Below, in pieces: positions 56,603-64,000 of a stretch of DNA of 64,000 nt. The stretch's first letter is position 1, and every line of letters begins with the position of its first letter. The DNA is taken from positions 496,001-560,000 of the forward strand of contig NZ_JAZAQL010000002.1 of assembly GCF_037081675.1 (NCBI RefSeq). The letters are read 5' to 3'. The stretch is from Halorubellus litoreus. Its GTDB lineage: Archaea > Halobacteriota > Halobacteria > Halobacteriales > Natrialbaceae. Position numbers and translations under genes: made by a program. The notes beneath the pieces were generated by a model that worked only from the letters and a program-made list of their open reading frames with translations, was not told the origin of the DNA and did not search any database.

Positions 56603-57181
56603 CTACGCCGGCAGGAGCTTCAGGACCGACAGCGTCTCGAACGGATACGACTCCTCGCGCATCGCCACCGCAGAGAACCCACACTCGCCCGCGAGTTCGA
56701 CGACCTCGTCGACCCCGGTCAGACTGCTCACGAGCATCAACGCGTACCCGTCGGGGGCGAGCACGCGCGCCACCGACTCCACGAACGGGTCGACGACCGC
56801 GCGCCCGTCCTCCCCGCCCGTCAGCGCCGTCTCCATCCAGTCGTCCCGGGCCGCCGCCGCGTCCTCCGGCAGGTACGGCGGATTGAACAGCACGACGTCG
56901 AACGCGCCGTCCCGGAACGGCGCGACGAGGTCCGCACGCACCGCCTCGACGCCGCGCTCGCGAGCCTGCCGGGTCGCGTGCGGATTCAGGTCCGACGCCA
57001 CCACGTCCGCACCCGTCTCCGTCGCGACCTGCTCGGCCACCCACCCCGACCCCGTCCCGACCTCCAGCACGCGGTCGCCCGACCCGACCTCGTCCTCGGC
57101 GACCGAAGCCAGCAACGCCGAATCCTCCGCCGGCTGATATACCTCCGTCTCCACGCCACGACGCTCCGCGAGGTCCATCAT
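56603..57181 (-). CDS. HemK/Mtq2-type N5-glutamine methyltransferase
   Basis: The product is 192 residues starting with two adjacent ATG codons (57181, 57178) that overlap the mscS stop. VYQPAEDSALL is the substrate-loop motif, VLEVGTGSGWVAEQVA is SAM motif I, and DVVLFNPPYLPEDA holds the NPPY signature that binds the target amide. The lack of the N-terminal PrmC domain places it with HemK2/Mtq2, which methylates the GGQ glutamine of release factor aRF1. It ends the rpl21e-rpoF-DUF655-ksgA cluster, consistent with a translation role. Confidence 0.88.
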   Translation of the reverse strand: MMDLAERRGVETEVYQPAEDSALLASVAEDEVGSGDRVLEVGTGSGWVAEQVATETGADVVASDLNPHATRQARERGVEAVRADLVAPFRDGAFDVVLFNPPYLPEDAAAARDDWMETALTGGEDGRAVVDPFVESVARVLAPDGYALMLVSSLTGVDEVVELAGECGFSAVAMREESYPFETLSVLKLLPA

Positions 57182-58560
57182 GACGACCCCTCCGCGTCGT
57201 CGGCCCCGTCGCGTTCGTCGGAGCCGCCGTCGGGCGCGTCGCGGTCGTCCGCGTCGTCTCCGTCATCGCCGAGGGACACGCGCCCCTTCGTGAACGTCAT
57301 CCCGAGGTCGTCCCCGCCGATACCGAACCCGCTCTCGCGCTCGCTCGCCCCGGACCCGTCGGGCGTCGGCACGTCCTCGTCGGCCGGCTCCACGACCGCG
57401 TCCGGCTCCGGGTCCGCATCCACGCCGCCGTTCTCCACCGGCACCGACTCCGACGTCTCCGCGTGCCGGAACCCGCCCGTCTCCGCGCGCCCGGACAGCT
57501 CGCGCTGCGGGAACGGGATCTTCACGCCCGCCTCGTCGAACGCCGCCTTCACGGACTCGACGACCGCCGTCCGCGCCCGCCACTTCCGGCGCGCGCTCGG
57601 CTTGTCGATCCAGAACCGACACCCGAGCACGATCGCCGAATCACCGAACTCCTTGACGACCACCTGCGGCGTCGGCACCGACAGTATCGCGTCCAGGTCG
57701 TCCATCGCCTCTCCGGCAAGTTCCGTCGCCGTCGGCACGTCCGCGTCGTAGTCCACGCCAACCTCCACCTCGATGCGGAGTCGCCCCTTCCGCGAGCGAT
57801 TCACGACCTCCTGGCCGCTCACGATGTCGTTCGGGATCATCACGTACTCGCCGTCGAACGTCTGCACGCGCGTGTTCACGATACTGATGTCCGTCACGAT
57901 CCCCTCGTTGTCGCCGATCTCCACCCAGTCCCCGATCTCGAACGGCCGCGCGAACATCAACACGAACCCCGCCAGGACCGCGCCGAGCGTCTGGCGCGCC
58001 GCCATCCCGACCACGATACCCGCGAACCCCGCGCCGACGAGCACGCCCGTCAGGTTCACGTTCCAGAGGCCGAGGACGACCGATATCGCCGTCACCCAGA
58101 GAATTATCTGGAGGACGCGGTACGTGATCTCGACCTCGTGCTGGTCGAACGCCTGCCGGTTACTCACCCAGCCGTCGACCAGTCGACGCCCCGCCCGCGA
58201 CAGCAGGTGGGTGACGAGGAGGATGACGACCGTCGCCGCCAGGTTCGGGCCGTTGATGAACTCCAGGCCGCGCGTCGCTCGCACAACGTCGTCCGCGAGC
58301 TGCCACACGCCCATCGACACGCCGATGGCCGTGACGAACGTCGTCCCGACGACGACGACCGTCACCACGTCCGCCGTGACGTCACTCAACCGCTCGCGGA
58401 GCCACGTCTGGACCTGCGTCGTCACCCAACCGATACCGGTGAGGACGCCGAGCGCGAGCCCAGTCACGAGCGTCCGCGTCAGCGCCGTGTCGAACACGCG
58501 CGACAGCTCGTTCAGCGACCGCGCGACCTCCATCGCGGTCGACGCGTCGGACTGTATCAT
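57178..58560 (-). CDS. MscS-family mechanosensitive channel
   Basis: The product is 460 residues. Five hydrophobic segments are followed by the pore helix ATVVILLVTHLLS region and TM3 GVLVGAGFAGIVVGMAARQTLGAVLAGFVLMF, the Gly/Ala-rich channel-lining helix of MscS. Then come the beta domain (RPFEIGDWVEIGDNEGIVTDISIVNTRVQTFDGEYVMIPN) and alpha/beta vestibule end VKIPFPQREL. A disordered, very acidic tail of about 110 residues extends past the core. It should release solutes on hypo-osmotic shock. It overlaps ksgA and the hemK-like gene by 4 bases each. Confidence 0.92.
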   Translation of the reverse strand: MIQSDASTAMEVARSLNELSRVFDTALTRTLVTGLALGVLTGIGWVTTQVQTWLRERLSDVTADVVTVVVVGTTFVTAIGVSMGVWQLADDVVRATRGLEFINGPNLAATVVILLVTHLLSRAGRRLVDGWVSNRQAFDQHEVEITYRVLQIILWVTAISVVLGLWNVNLTGVLVGAGFAGIVVGMAARQTLGAVLAGFVLMFARPFEIGDWVEIGDNEGIVTDISIVNTRVQTFDGEYVMIPNDIVSGQEVVNRSRKGRLRIEVEVGVDYDADVPTATELAGEAMDDLDAILSVPTPQVVVKEFGDSAIVLGCRFWIDKPSARRKWRARTAVVESVKAAFDEAGVKIPFPQRELSGRAETGGFRHAETSESVPVENGGVDADPEPDAVVEPADEDVPTPDGSGASERESGFGIGGDDLGMTFTKGRVSLGDDGDDADDRDAPDGGSDERDGADDAEGSS

Positions 58561-59393
58561 TCCGCATCACGGCCGACGTCGGCCGCGAGCGCGGCGAGCG
58601 CAGCCAGCCGCTCGGGCGACACCTTCCCCGGCCGCATCCCCATCAGGTCCTCGTCGGCCGCGTCCACGACCGCCGACCCGTCGTCGAGCCCCGAGATGTG
58701 GACGGTGTTCCGGACCGCGTTCCGCATCGTCTTCCGGCGTTGCGTGAACACTGCCTTCACGAAGTCCAGGAAGAACTCCTCGTCGTCGACCTCGTACGCC
58801 GGGTCGCGTGGCGTCGCGCGAATGACCGCGCTCTCGACCGCCGGCTGCGGACTGAACGCCTCCTTCGGGACCGGCTCGACGATCTCCACGTCCGCGTAGT
58901 GCTGGGCCGAGACGGACAGCCGCCCGTAGTCGTCCGTTCCCGCGTCCGCGACCATCCGCTCCGCGAACTCCAACTGGAACATCAACACGAGCGGCTTCTT
59001 CAGGGGAAGCAGCCGGAACGCGATCTGGCTGGACACGCTATAGGGGAGGTTCGCGACGCACGCCGAGAACTCGGGGAGATCGACCTCCAACGCGTCGCCC
59101 TCGACAACGTCCAGGTCGCCCGCCGCGATCTCCTCCGCGAACTCCTCGCGGAGGAACGCCGCGAGCTCCGGGTCGCGCTCCACCGCCGTCACGTGCTCCG
59201 CTTCGGCGAGGAGTCGCGCGGTCAACGCACCGTTCCCAGCACCGATCTCGAGCACGTGCTCGCGGACGCCCTCGCCCTCGGGCAGGTACGACGGCAGCCG
59301 GTCGAGCACGCGGTCGTCAACGAGGAAGTGCTGGTCGTGGTTCGGGTCGCCACGCACGCCAGCACGAGACAGCAAGCCCTCAGGGTCTCTCAT
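58557..59393 (-). CDS. ksgA: 16S rRNA dimethyladenosine transferase
   Basis: The product is 278 residues from ATG 59393 (MRDPEGLLSRAGVRG). It dimethylates two adjacent adenosines in the 3' hairpin of 16S rRNA. HDQHFLVDDRVLDRL opens the catalytic domain, VLEIGAGNGALTARLL is the SAM motif, and VANLPYSVSSQIAFRLL is the N6-adenine NLPY motif. FVKAVFTQRRKTMRNAV in the C-terminal helical domain is the RNA-binding segment. It sits between DUF655 and mscS. Haloarchaeal versions with the same length are known, so the assignment is firm. Confidence 0.95.
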   Translation of the reverse strand: MRDPEGLLSRAGVRGDPNHDQHFLVDDRVLDRLPSYLPEGEGVREHVLEIGAGNGALTARLLAEAEHVTAVERDPELAAFLREEFAEEIAAGDLDVVEGDALEVDLPEFSACVANLPYSVSSQIAFRLLPLKKPLVLMFQLEFAERMVADAGTDDYGRLSVSAQHYADVEIVEPVPKEAFSPQPAVESAVIRATPRDPAYEVDDEEFFLDFVKAVFTQRRKTMRNAVRNTVHISGLDDGSAVVDAADEDLMGMRPGKVSPERLAALAALAADVGRDAE

Positions 59394-59502
59394 CGATTGC
59401 ACTCGGCTAGTACGCGAGGCAGGGTAAACCCAGCGGGATGACTCTCGGGGCGACCGACCCCGGAGACGACTCACGCGACGCGACGCAGGCGCCCTCGCCG
59501 CG

Positions 59503-60066
59503 TCAGGCGTCCTCGTCGCGACCGACGAACGTCTTGTACTTCAGGTCGTCCTCGCGGACCTCCTCGAGGATGCGTTCGACGAGCACGCCCACGGGGTCGT
59601 GCAGGCCCTTCACGCGCTCCTCGAGGTCCTCGAAGCTCTCGAAGGGCTTGCGCTTGCGTTCGTCGAGGATCGTGTTCCGGAGCTTCTTCCCGATACCCGG
59701 CAGGAGGTTCAGCTGGTGGAGCCGGAGCGTGATCGGTTGCGCGTCGTTGTAGAACGCCACGAACCGGTCCTCCTTGGCCTCGACGAGCTCCTCGACGATG
59801 TACTCGAGCTCGGACTGCGCGCTCCCGGAGATGTCCTCGTACTCTACGGGATACACGCCGCGGATCTCGTCACCGGGCGGTTCGACGACGAGCTCGTCGT
59901 CCATCCCGACCTCCGGCGTCTCCTCGAAGACGACCTCCTTCAGCGTGAAGTCACGGACGTCGAGCGCGTACGCCATCGGCCGAGAGCCGTGCCGACCGTC
60001 CGAACGCCCGTTCGGGAAGATGTCGAGGACGACTGCGACCCGCTCTTCGGCGGTTGAATCACTCAT
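59503..60066 (-). CDS. DUF655 family RNA-binding-like protein
   Basis: This 187-residue protein has an N-terminal beta region (VVLDIFPNGRSDGRHGSRPMAYALDV, then FTLKEVVFEETPEVGM) resembling an OB-type fold. A C-terminal helix-hairpin-helix part (LNLLPGIGKKLRNTILDERKRKPFESFEDLEERV) contains the nucleic-acid-binding PGIG hairpin. DUF655 genes lie between rpoF and ksgA in many archaea, implying a role in RNA or ribosome metabolism; the function is unproven. A strong TATA element is visible just upstream, so it can be transcribed independently of rpl21e and rpoF. Confidence 0.88.
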   Translation of the reverse strand: MSDSTAEERVAVVLDIFPNGRSDGRHGSRPMAYALDVRDFTLKEVVFEETPEVGMDDELVVEPPGDEIRGVYPVEYEDISGSAQSELEYIVEELVEAKEDRFVAFYNDAQPITLRLHQLNLLPGIGKKLRNTILDERKRKPFESFEDLEERVKGLHDPVGVLVERILEEVREDDLKYKTFVGRDEDA

Positions 60067-60090
60067 GATAGTAGCAGTTACGACGACGAC

Positions 60091-60100
60091 GTATTTAAAA
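60091..60100 (-). promoter_or_regulatory. TATA box before DUF655 gene
   Basis: On the minus strand TTTTAAATAC is centred about 29 bases before ATG 60066 and would give a leaderless mRNA. It lies in the 49-base space after rpoF, implying an internal promoter within the cluster. Confidence 0.6.
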
Positions 60101-60115
60101 GATGGCGGCAGGGAC

Positions 60116-60472
60116 TCAGACGTACTTCGCGAGAACGTTCAGGATCTCGTCAAGTTCGTCGCCGTCGAGCGTGTACCGCTCCTTCGCGAACACCGACCGC
60201 AGCTCCGTGCGGTCCTCCGGCAGGAGGTTCGCGATCTTGTACGCCGTCGCCTCGTCGACCTTCTCCAGCTCCTGGAGCTCCTCGACGAGCTCGACCGACT
60301 CCTCGGGGTCGAGCACCGTGAACCGATTCACGTGCTCGATGGCGCGCGCGAGCTCGTAGCGCATCTCGCGGTCCTCGTCGAGCGCGCGGTCGGCCTCCAC
60401 CTCGTCGAGCAGTTCCTTCGTCTCCGCGAACGTCAGGAACTCCTCGTCGAGCTTCTCCTTGAATATCGTCAT
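60116..60472 (-). CDS. rpoF: RNA polymerase subunit Rpo4 (RpoF, Rpb4 homologue)
   Basis: This 118-residue protein forms, with Rpo7, the stalk of archaeal RNA polymerase. KEKLDEEFLTFAETKELLDEVEADR and YELARAIEHVNRFTVLDPEESVELVEELQELEKVDEATAYKIANLLPEDRTELRSVFAKERY form the helical HRDC-like domain of Rpb4. The C-terminal ...GDELDEILNVLAKYV is conserved. It follows rpl21e by one base (stop 60474, start 60472), the normal archaeal order. Confidence 0.95.
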   Translation of the reverse strand: MTIFKEKLDEEFLTFAETKELLDEVEADRALDEDREMRYELARAIEHVNRFTVLDPEESVELVEELQELEKVDEATAYKIANLLPEDRTELRSVFAKERYTLDGDELDEILNVLAKYV

Positions 60473-60473
60473 C

Positions 60474-60764
60474 CTACTGCTGGGCCTTCAGGTGCGCGGC
60501 CGCGGCGATGACCGTCTTCTCTTTGCCACCGTCGTTGATGAGGACCTTGAACGCGGCGCCTTGCTTGCCCTCGACCTCGCCCGTGAGGCCGTTGAAACGC
60601 GGGTGGAAGCGACCGTCGGCGACCGACGGGTCGATCTTCAGGTGGACCTTCTGGCCCGTCTCGAACTCCTGGATCGCGCGCTGGGGCGGGGACGTGCCGC
60701 GCTCTCGGGGGTGGTTCTTCAGCTTGTTCCGGGTCTTCTTGCGGGGTCCGTGCGAGTTCGGCAT
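60474..60764 (-). CDS. rpl21e: 50S ribosomal protein L21e
   Basis: The product is 96 residues from ATG 60764 (MPNSHGPRKKTRNKL). GPRKKTRNKLKNHPRERG is the basic N-terminal arm that meets 23S rRNA. KVHLKIDPSVADGRFHPRFNGLTGEVEGKQGAAFKVLINDGGKEKTVIAAAAHL contains the SH3-like barrel and the PHPRFHG-like family block. It is first in the cluster rpl21e-rpoF-DUF655-ksgA-mscS-hemK. The promoter has a TATA box at the leaderless distance. Confidence 0.97.
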   Translation of the reverse strand: MPNSHGPRKKTRNKLKNHPRERGTSPPQRAIQEFETGQKVHLKIDPSVADGRFHPRFNGLTGEVEGKQGAAFKVLINDGGKEKTVIAAAAHLKAQQ

Positions 60765-60793
60765 AGTCGTACACCCCAGTTCCGCCGTCGTCG

Positions 60794-60803
60794 TTATAAA
60801 ACG
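60794..60803 (-). promoter_or_regulatory. TATA box of the rpl21e cluster
   Basis: On the minus strand GTTTTATAAC is centred about 34 bases before ATG 60764. This strong element in GC-rich surroundings probably drives a very short-leader or leaderless mRNA for the whole cluster. Confidence 0.65.
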
Positions 60804-60892
60804 CACGTTCCTCGCCCGCTGGGCGCCCGCGGTCCGTTGCGCACGTGACCTCCGAACGACGCCGGTGACCGCATTGTCACCCAACCCGCTGT

Positions 60893-61078
60893 CTTTTTAC
60901 CCTCCGAGCGAGAAGGGCAGGATACCACAACGCCCGCGGGTAAGTGCTTCGCTCGGAGTCGGGCTCGCCGCCGGCCGGTTTCGCGGCCGTAGACGAGTGA
61001 AGCATAGCGGGTTGCACGCCGACGTGCTGCAAGACGCCGGGGCCCCTGCAATCGGACAACCGCGGGTATTTGCATACA
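60893..61078 (+). ncRNA. Candidate structured non-coding RNA upstream of RNase J
   Basis: No protein is coded in the 378 bases between rpl21e and RNase J. After a T-rich promoter-like CTTTTTAC (60893-60900), several long pairings can be traced. CTCCGAGCGA (60902-60911) pairs with TCGCTCGGAG (60949-60958). Alternatively, GTGCTTCGCTCG (60943-60954) pairs over all 12 positions with CGAGTGAAGCAT (60994-61005), enclosing the hairpin GGCCG..CGGCC. A third module pairs GCGGGTTG with CAACCGC (61007-61014, 61056-61062) around GCACG..CGTGC. ACA occurs at 61076. I cannot match it to SRP RNA or RNase P RNA; an H/ACA-like or regulatory leader RNA is possible. Confidence 0.35.
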
Positions 61079-61142
61079 CGGAGCCGTCCTCGGGGGCGGC
61101 CGACAGCGCTCGCCGCCGCGGCGGACTTTCAGTGCGTTAGCT

Positions 61143-62489
61143 ATGGAAATCGAAATCGCCACAATCGGCGGCTACGAGGAAGTTGGCCGCCAGATGACCG
61201 CAGTACGAGCCGGGAACGACGTCGTCATCTTCGACATGGGCCTGAACCTGTCGAAGGTCCTCATCCACGACAACGTCGAGACCGAGAAGATGCACAGTCT
61301 CGACCTCATCGACATGGGTGCCATCCCGGACGACCGCATCATGTCCGAGATCGAAGGTGACGTGCAGGCGATCGTCCCGACGCACGGCCACCTCGACCAC
61401 ATCGGCGCCATCAGCAAGCTCGCGCACCGCTACAACGCGCCGATTGTCGCGACGCCGTTCACGAACGCGCTCGTCAAACAGCAGATCGAGGGCGAGCAGA
61501 AGTTCGGCGTCGAGAACGACCTCGTTGAGATGGAGGCGGGTGAGACGATGAGTATCGGCGATAGCGGGCAGGTCGAGCTCGAGTTCGTGAACGTCACGCA
61601 CTCCATCATCGACGCCATCAACCCCGTGCTGCACACGCCGGAAGGCGCTATCGTGTACGGCCTGGACAAGCGGATGGACCACACGCCGGTCATCGGCGAC
61701 CCCATCGACATGAAGCGCTTCCGCGAGATCGGTCGCGAGGGCGTGCTGTGTTACATCGAGGACTGTACGAACGCGAACAAGAAGGGCCGGAACCCGAGCG
61801 AGGCGACCGCGCGCCGTCACCTCAAGGACGTCATGTACTCCATCGAGGACTACGACGGCGGTATCGTCGCGACGACGTTCTCCTCCCACATCGCTCGCGT
61901 CAAGAGCCTCGTCGAGTTCGCGAAGGACATCGGGCGTCAGCCCGTCCTCCTCGGTCGCTCCATGGAGAAGTACTCGGGGACCGCGGAGCGCCTCGGGTTC
62001 GTCGACTTCCCGGACGACGTCGGGATGTTCGGGCACCGCAAGAGCGTGGACCGGACGTTCAAGCGAGTGATGAACGAGGGGAAGGGCGACTACCTCCCCA
62101 TCGTCACGGGCCATCAGGGCGAGCCGCGCGCGATGCTGACGCGGATGGCTCGCGGCGAGACGCCGTACGAGCTGGACGACGGTGACAAGGTCATCTTCAG
62201 TGCGCGAGTCATCCCGGAGCCGACGAACGAAGGCCAGCGCTATCAGGCCGAGCAGCTCCTGGGGATGCAGGGCGCGCGCATCTACGACGACATCCACGTC
62301 TCCGGCCACCTGAACCAGGAGGGTCACTACGCGATGCTGCAGGCACTCCAGCCCCAGCACGTCATCCCGGCGCACCAGGACATGAGCGGGTTCTCGGGGT
62401 ACGTGAACCTCGCAGAGAATCAGGGGTACAAGGTCGGTCGTGACCTGCACGTTACGCGGAACGGGAACCTCATCCAGCTCGTGGAATGA
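61143..62489 (+). CDS. rnj: Ribonuclease J-type metallo-beta-lactamase/beta-CASP nuclease
   Basis: This 448-residue 5'-to-3' exoribonuclease is the archaeal RNase J type. IEIATIGGYEEVGRQMTAV opens it; the zinc site is THGHLDH (80-86); then NVTHSIIDAINPVLHTPEGAIVYGLD is the region before the fourth motif. The beta-CASP domain includes ATTFSSHIARVKSL and VTGHQGEPRAMLTRMA (motif B), and the C-terminal motif C is HVSGHLNQEGHYAMLQALQPQHVIPAHQD. It takes part in mRNA and rRNA turnover. Its leader may include the structured RNA upstream. The stop overlaps the next ATG as ATGA. Confidence 0.94.
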   Translation: MEIEIATIGGYEEVGRQMTAVRAGNDVVIFDMGLNLSKVLIHDNVETEKMHSLDLIDMGAIPDDRIMSEIEGDVQAIVPTHGHLDHIGAISKLAHRYNAPIVATPFTNALVKQQIEGEQKFGVENDLVEMEAGETMSIGDSGQVELEFVNVTHSIIDAINPVLHTPEGAIVYGLDKRMDHTPVIGDPIDMKRFREIGREGVLCYIEDCTNANKKGRNPSEATARRHLKDVMYSIEDYDGGIVATTFSSHIARVKSLVEFAKDIGRQPVLLGRSMEKYSGTAERLGFVDFPDDVGMFGHRKSVDRTFKRVMNEGKGDYLPIVTGHQGEPRAMLTRMARGETPYELDDGDKVIFSARVIPEPTNEGQRYQAEQLLGMQGARIYDDIHVSGHLNQEGHYAMLQALQPQHVIPAHQDMSGFSGYVNLAENQGYKVGRDLHVTRNGNLIQLVE

Positions 62490-63544
62490 TGACAGACCCG
62501 AGTACGCGGGAGGAAGCGGTGCTATCGGCGGTGGAAGCGCGCCGAGAGCACGTGAACGCCGCCATCCCGGAGGAGCTTCCGGTGAAGCGGCCGGAGCGAC
62601 TCTACGAGGCGTCGCGGTACCTGCTGGACGCGGGCGGGAAGCGGTTGCGGCCGACGGTCCTGCTCGCGGTCGGTGAGGCGCTCACGGACGTCGACGGCCT
62701 GAGCGAGGACGTCGATTATCGAGCGTTCGAGGACCTGACCGGGGAGCCGGTGGACTTGATGGCGGCGGCGGTGAGCGTGGAGGTCATCCAGTCGTTCACG
62801 CTCATCCACGACGACATCATGGACGACGACGAGCTCCGTCGTGGGGTGCCGGCGGTCCACGAGAAGTTCGGGCTCGACACCGCGATCCTCGCTGGCGACA
62901 CGCTGTACTCGAAGGCGTTCGAGATCCTCCTCGAGACGGGTGCGCCCGCGGAACGGTCGGTGGATGCGCTCCACATGCTCGCGTCGACGTGCACGAAGAT
63001 CTGCGAGGGCCAGAGTCTCGACGTCGCGTTCGAGCAGCGCGGTGACGTGGTGCCCGAGGAGTACATGGAGATGATCGAGCACAAGACGGCGGTCCTCTAC
63101 GCGGCGTCGGCGGCGATGGCGGGTATCGTCCTCGGCGCGGACGAGGAGACCGTCGACGCGCTGTACGGGTACGGGCTCGACGTCGGGCGCGCGTTCCAGA
63201 TCCAGGACGACGTCCTGGACCTGACGGTTCCGAGCGAGAAGCTCGGGAAGCAGCGCGGCTCTGACCTCGTGGAGAACAAGCAGACGCTCATCACGGTGCA
63301 CGCGCGCCGACACGGCGTGGACGTGGATTCGCTCGTCGAGACCGACGACGTCGAGGCGGTGACGGAGGCGGAGATCGACGACGCGGTCGAGCGCCTGCAC
63401 GAGGCCGGGAGCATCGAGTACGCGAACCAGACGGCGCGCGACCTCGTCGAGCAGGGGAAGGACCGCCTGCAGCGCCTGCCGGAGAACGACGCGCGGCGGT
63501 TGCTGGAGGACCTCGCGGACTACCTCATCGAGCGCGAGTACTGA
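62486..63544 (+). CDS. idsA: Short-chain isoprenyl (geranylgeranyl/farnesyl) diphosphate synthase
   Basis: This 352-residue prenyl synthase elongates isoprenyl diphosphates, which archaea need for lipids. The first aspartate-rich motif, DDIMD (109-113), is in FTLIHDDIMDDDELRRG; the second, DDVLD (about 241-245), follows FQIQ. GGKRLRPTVLL is the pyrophosphate-binding Lys-Arg segment, and NKQTLITVHA is the conserved late motif. The position five before the first motif is Phe104 (FTLIH), which will influence chain length; geranylgeranyl is likely but not proven. It is coupled to RNase J by an ATGA overlap, an arrangement common in haloarchaea. A second ATG follows the first. Confidence 0.92.
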   Translation: MMTDPSTREEAVLSAVEARREHVNAAIPEELPVKRPERLYEASRYLLDAGGKRLRPTVLLAVGEALTDVDGLSEDVDYRAFEDLTGEPVDLMAAAVSVEVIQSFTLIHDDIMDDDELRRGVPAVHEKFGLDTAILAGDTLYSKAFEILLETGAPAERSVDALHMLASTCTKICEGQSLDVAFEQRGDVVPEEYMEMIEHKTAVLYAASAAMAGIVLGADEETVDALYGYGLDVGRAFQIQDDVLDLTVPSEKLGKQRGSDLVENKQTLITVHARRHGVDVDSLVETDDVEAVTEAEIDDAVERLHEAGSIEYANQTARDLVEQGKDRLQRLPENDARRLLEDLADYLIEREY

Positions 63545-63682
63545 CCCGCTCGACTGCATGCCGACTCCGTTTCGCGTTCTCGCGGAGCGACCCCGGGCTC
63601 GGTTTCGCGTTCCGTTTCGAGCCGTGAGTCGAGCGTCGATTCTCTCGGCGGTGCTTTTTGTATCGACGTGGTAGCTGGGGGT

Positions 63683-64000
63683 ATGCCAGGGGACGAGACG
63701 ACCACGGGTGACGGACGACCGGACGGGGACGCTGCCGAGAGCGGCGACGTCGACGCGGCCGACGGCGAGGGCGGCGGGTTCGACGTGTCTCGCCGGAAGG
63801 TACTGGTCGGCGGCGTCGGGTTGTTCGTCGGTGCGGGCGTCGGCGCGAGCGCGACGTTCGCGACGACCGGCTCGGACCAGATACGGAAGCGGACGCCGAA
63901 CAGCGACGGGAAGGGGACGCTCGGTGAACTCCGGTGGATCCTCGAGGAGAAGCACGCGCTCTCGGTGACGAGCATGGTCCGGGACGACGACACGGTGCGG
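63683..64000 (+). CDS. Tat-exported or Tat-like membrane-anchored protein, N-terminal part (runs off window)
   Basis: An ORF from ATG 63683 runs open to the right edge, 106 codons. It begins with an acidic 35-residue region (MPGDETTTGDGRPDGDAAES) and then has SRRKVLVGGVGLFVGAGVGAS, a twin-arginine motif with a hydrophobic core (residues 36-56). The long acidic region before the Arg pair is unusual for a Tat signal but is seen in haloarchaea. The following ATTGSDQIRKRTPNSDGKGTLGELRWILEEKHALSVTSM is soluble. Its identity needs the next window. Confidence 0.7.
   Translation, partial: MPGDETTTGDGRPDGDAAESGDVDAADGEGGGFDVSRRKVLVGGVGLFVGAGVGASATFATTGSDQIRKRTPNSDGKGTLGELRWILEEKHALSVTSMVRDDDTVR

Noticed and set aside
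60893..61078. SRP RNA or RNase P RNA
   Set aside because: The segment is too short and lacks the conserved SRP helix 8 GGAAG-type loop and the RNase P GAGGAAAGTCC/ACAGAA elements.

Overview
This 64 kb window is ordinary chromosome from a halophilic archaeon (class Halobacteria). The evidence is very high G+C, strongly acidic predicted proteins, archaeal ribosomal proteins (L7Ae, S28e, L24e, L37e, L21e), RNA polymerase subunit Rpo4/RpoF, an Sm-like protein, MBF1, archaeal-type Lhr and RNase J, twin-arginine lipoproteins with a TAGC-type lipobox, and TATA boxes about 26-30 bases before start codons (leaderless mRNAs). I support about 65 protein genes and one tRNA-Leu(GAG). I see no rRNA, insertion sequence, integrase, CRISPR array or prophage. 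Genes are dense, with many 1-8 base stop/start overlaps.

Layout. 1-4364: the end of gyrB, gyrA with a hairpin terminator, and an FAD/NAD reductase. 4404-10217: a GIDE-like membrane protein, arginase, two paralogous small membrane proteins, a sugar-nucleotide epimerase, an HTH regulator and a type II NADH dehydrogenase-like protein. 10516-20174: a nucleoside uptake and breakdown island on the minus strand (uridine phosphorylase, cytidine deaminase, BmpA/NupOPQ-type ABC importer, phosphohexo/pentomutase), interrupted by a plus-strand pair of paralogous membrane proteins. 20305-25360: RecA-fold ATPase, cysE, acyl-CoA dehydrogenase, an AlaX-type editing protein, MBF1 and tRNA-Leu. 25548-28946: two zinc-ribbon membrane paralogues, a DUF420 protein and two GNAT paralogues. 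29028-31177: purF, rpl37e and lsm. 31260-39677: M42 peptidase, zincin-type metalloprotease, small membrane proteins, a Dna2-like nuclease-helicase and a DUF6789-like protein. 39723-46486: LarA, two Tat lipoproteins and Lhr. 46602-48019: rpl7ae-rps28e-rpl24e-ndk behind an unusually long leader. 48136-54348: S9 peptidase, penicillin-acylase-like hydrolase, small membrane proteins and a methyltransferase. 54367-56504: a two-gene metE-like operon. 56603-60764: the translation cluster rpl21e-rpoF-DUF655-ksgA-mscS-hemK. 61143-64000: RNase J, isoprenyl diphosphate synthase and the start of a Tat-exported protein.

The most coherent functional unit is the nucleoside island: the ABC importer would bring in nucleosides, the deaminase would convert cytidine to uridine, the phosphorylase would release uracil and ribose-1-phosphate, and the mutase could pass the sugar phosphate on. 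An AT-rich promoter with a perfect 7-3-7 palindrome precedes the importer genes.

Two signals are not explained by ordinary annotation. Several genes have short tandem duplications at or just past their stop codons, one of which repeats the C-terminal peptide with only synonymous changes. There are also two structured non-coding stretches, one before rpl7ae and one before RNase J. All calls come from reading the sequence; no database search was run, so family names rest on recognised motifs.
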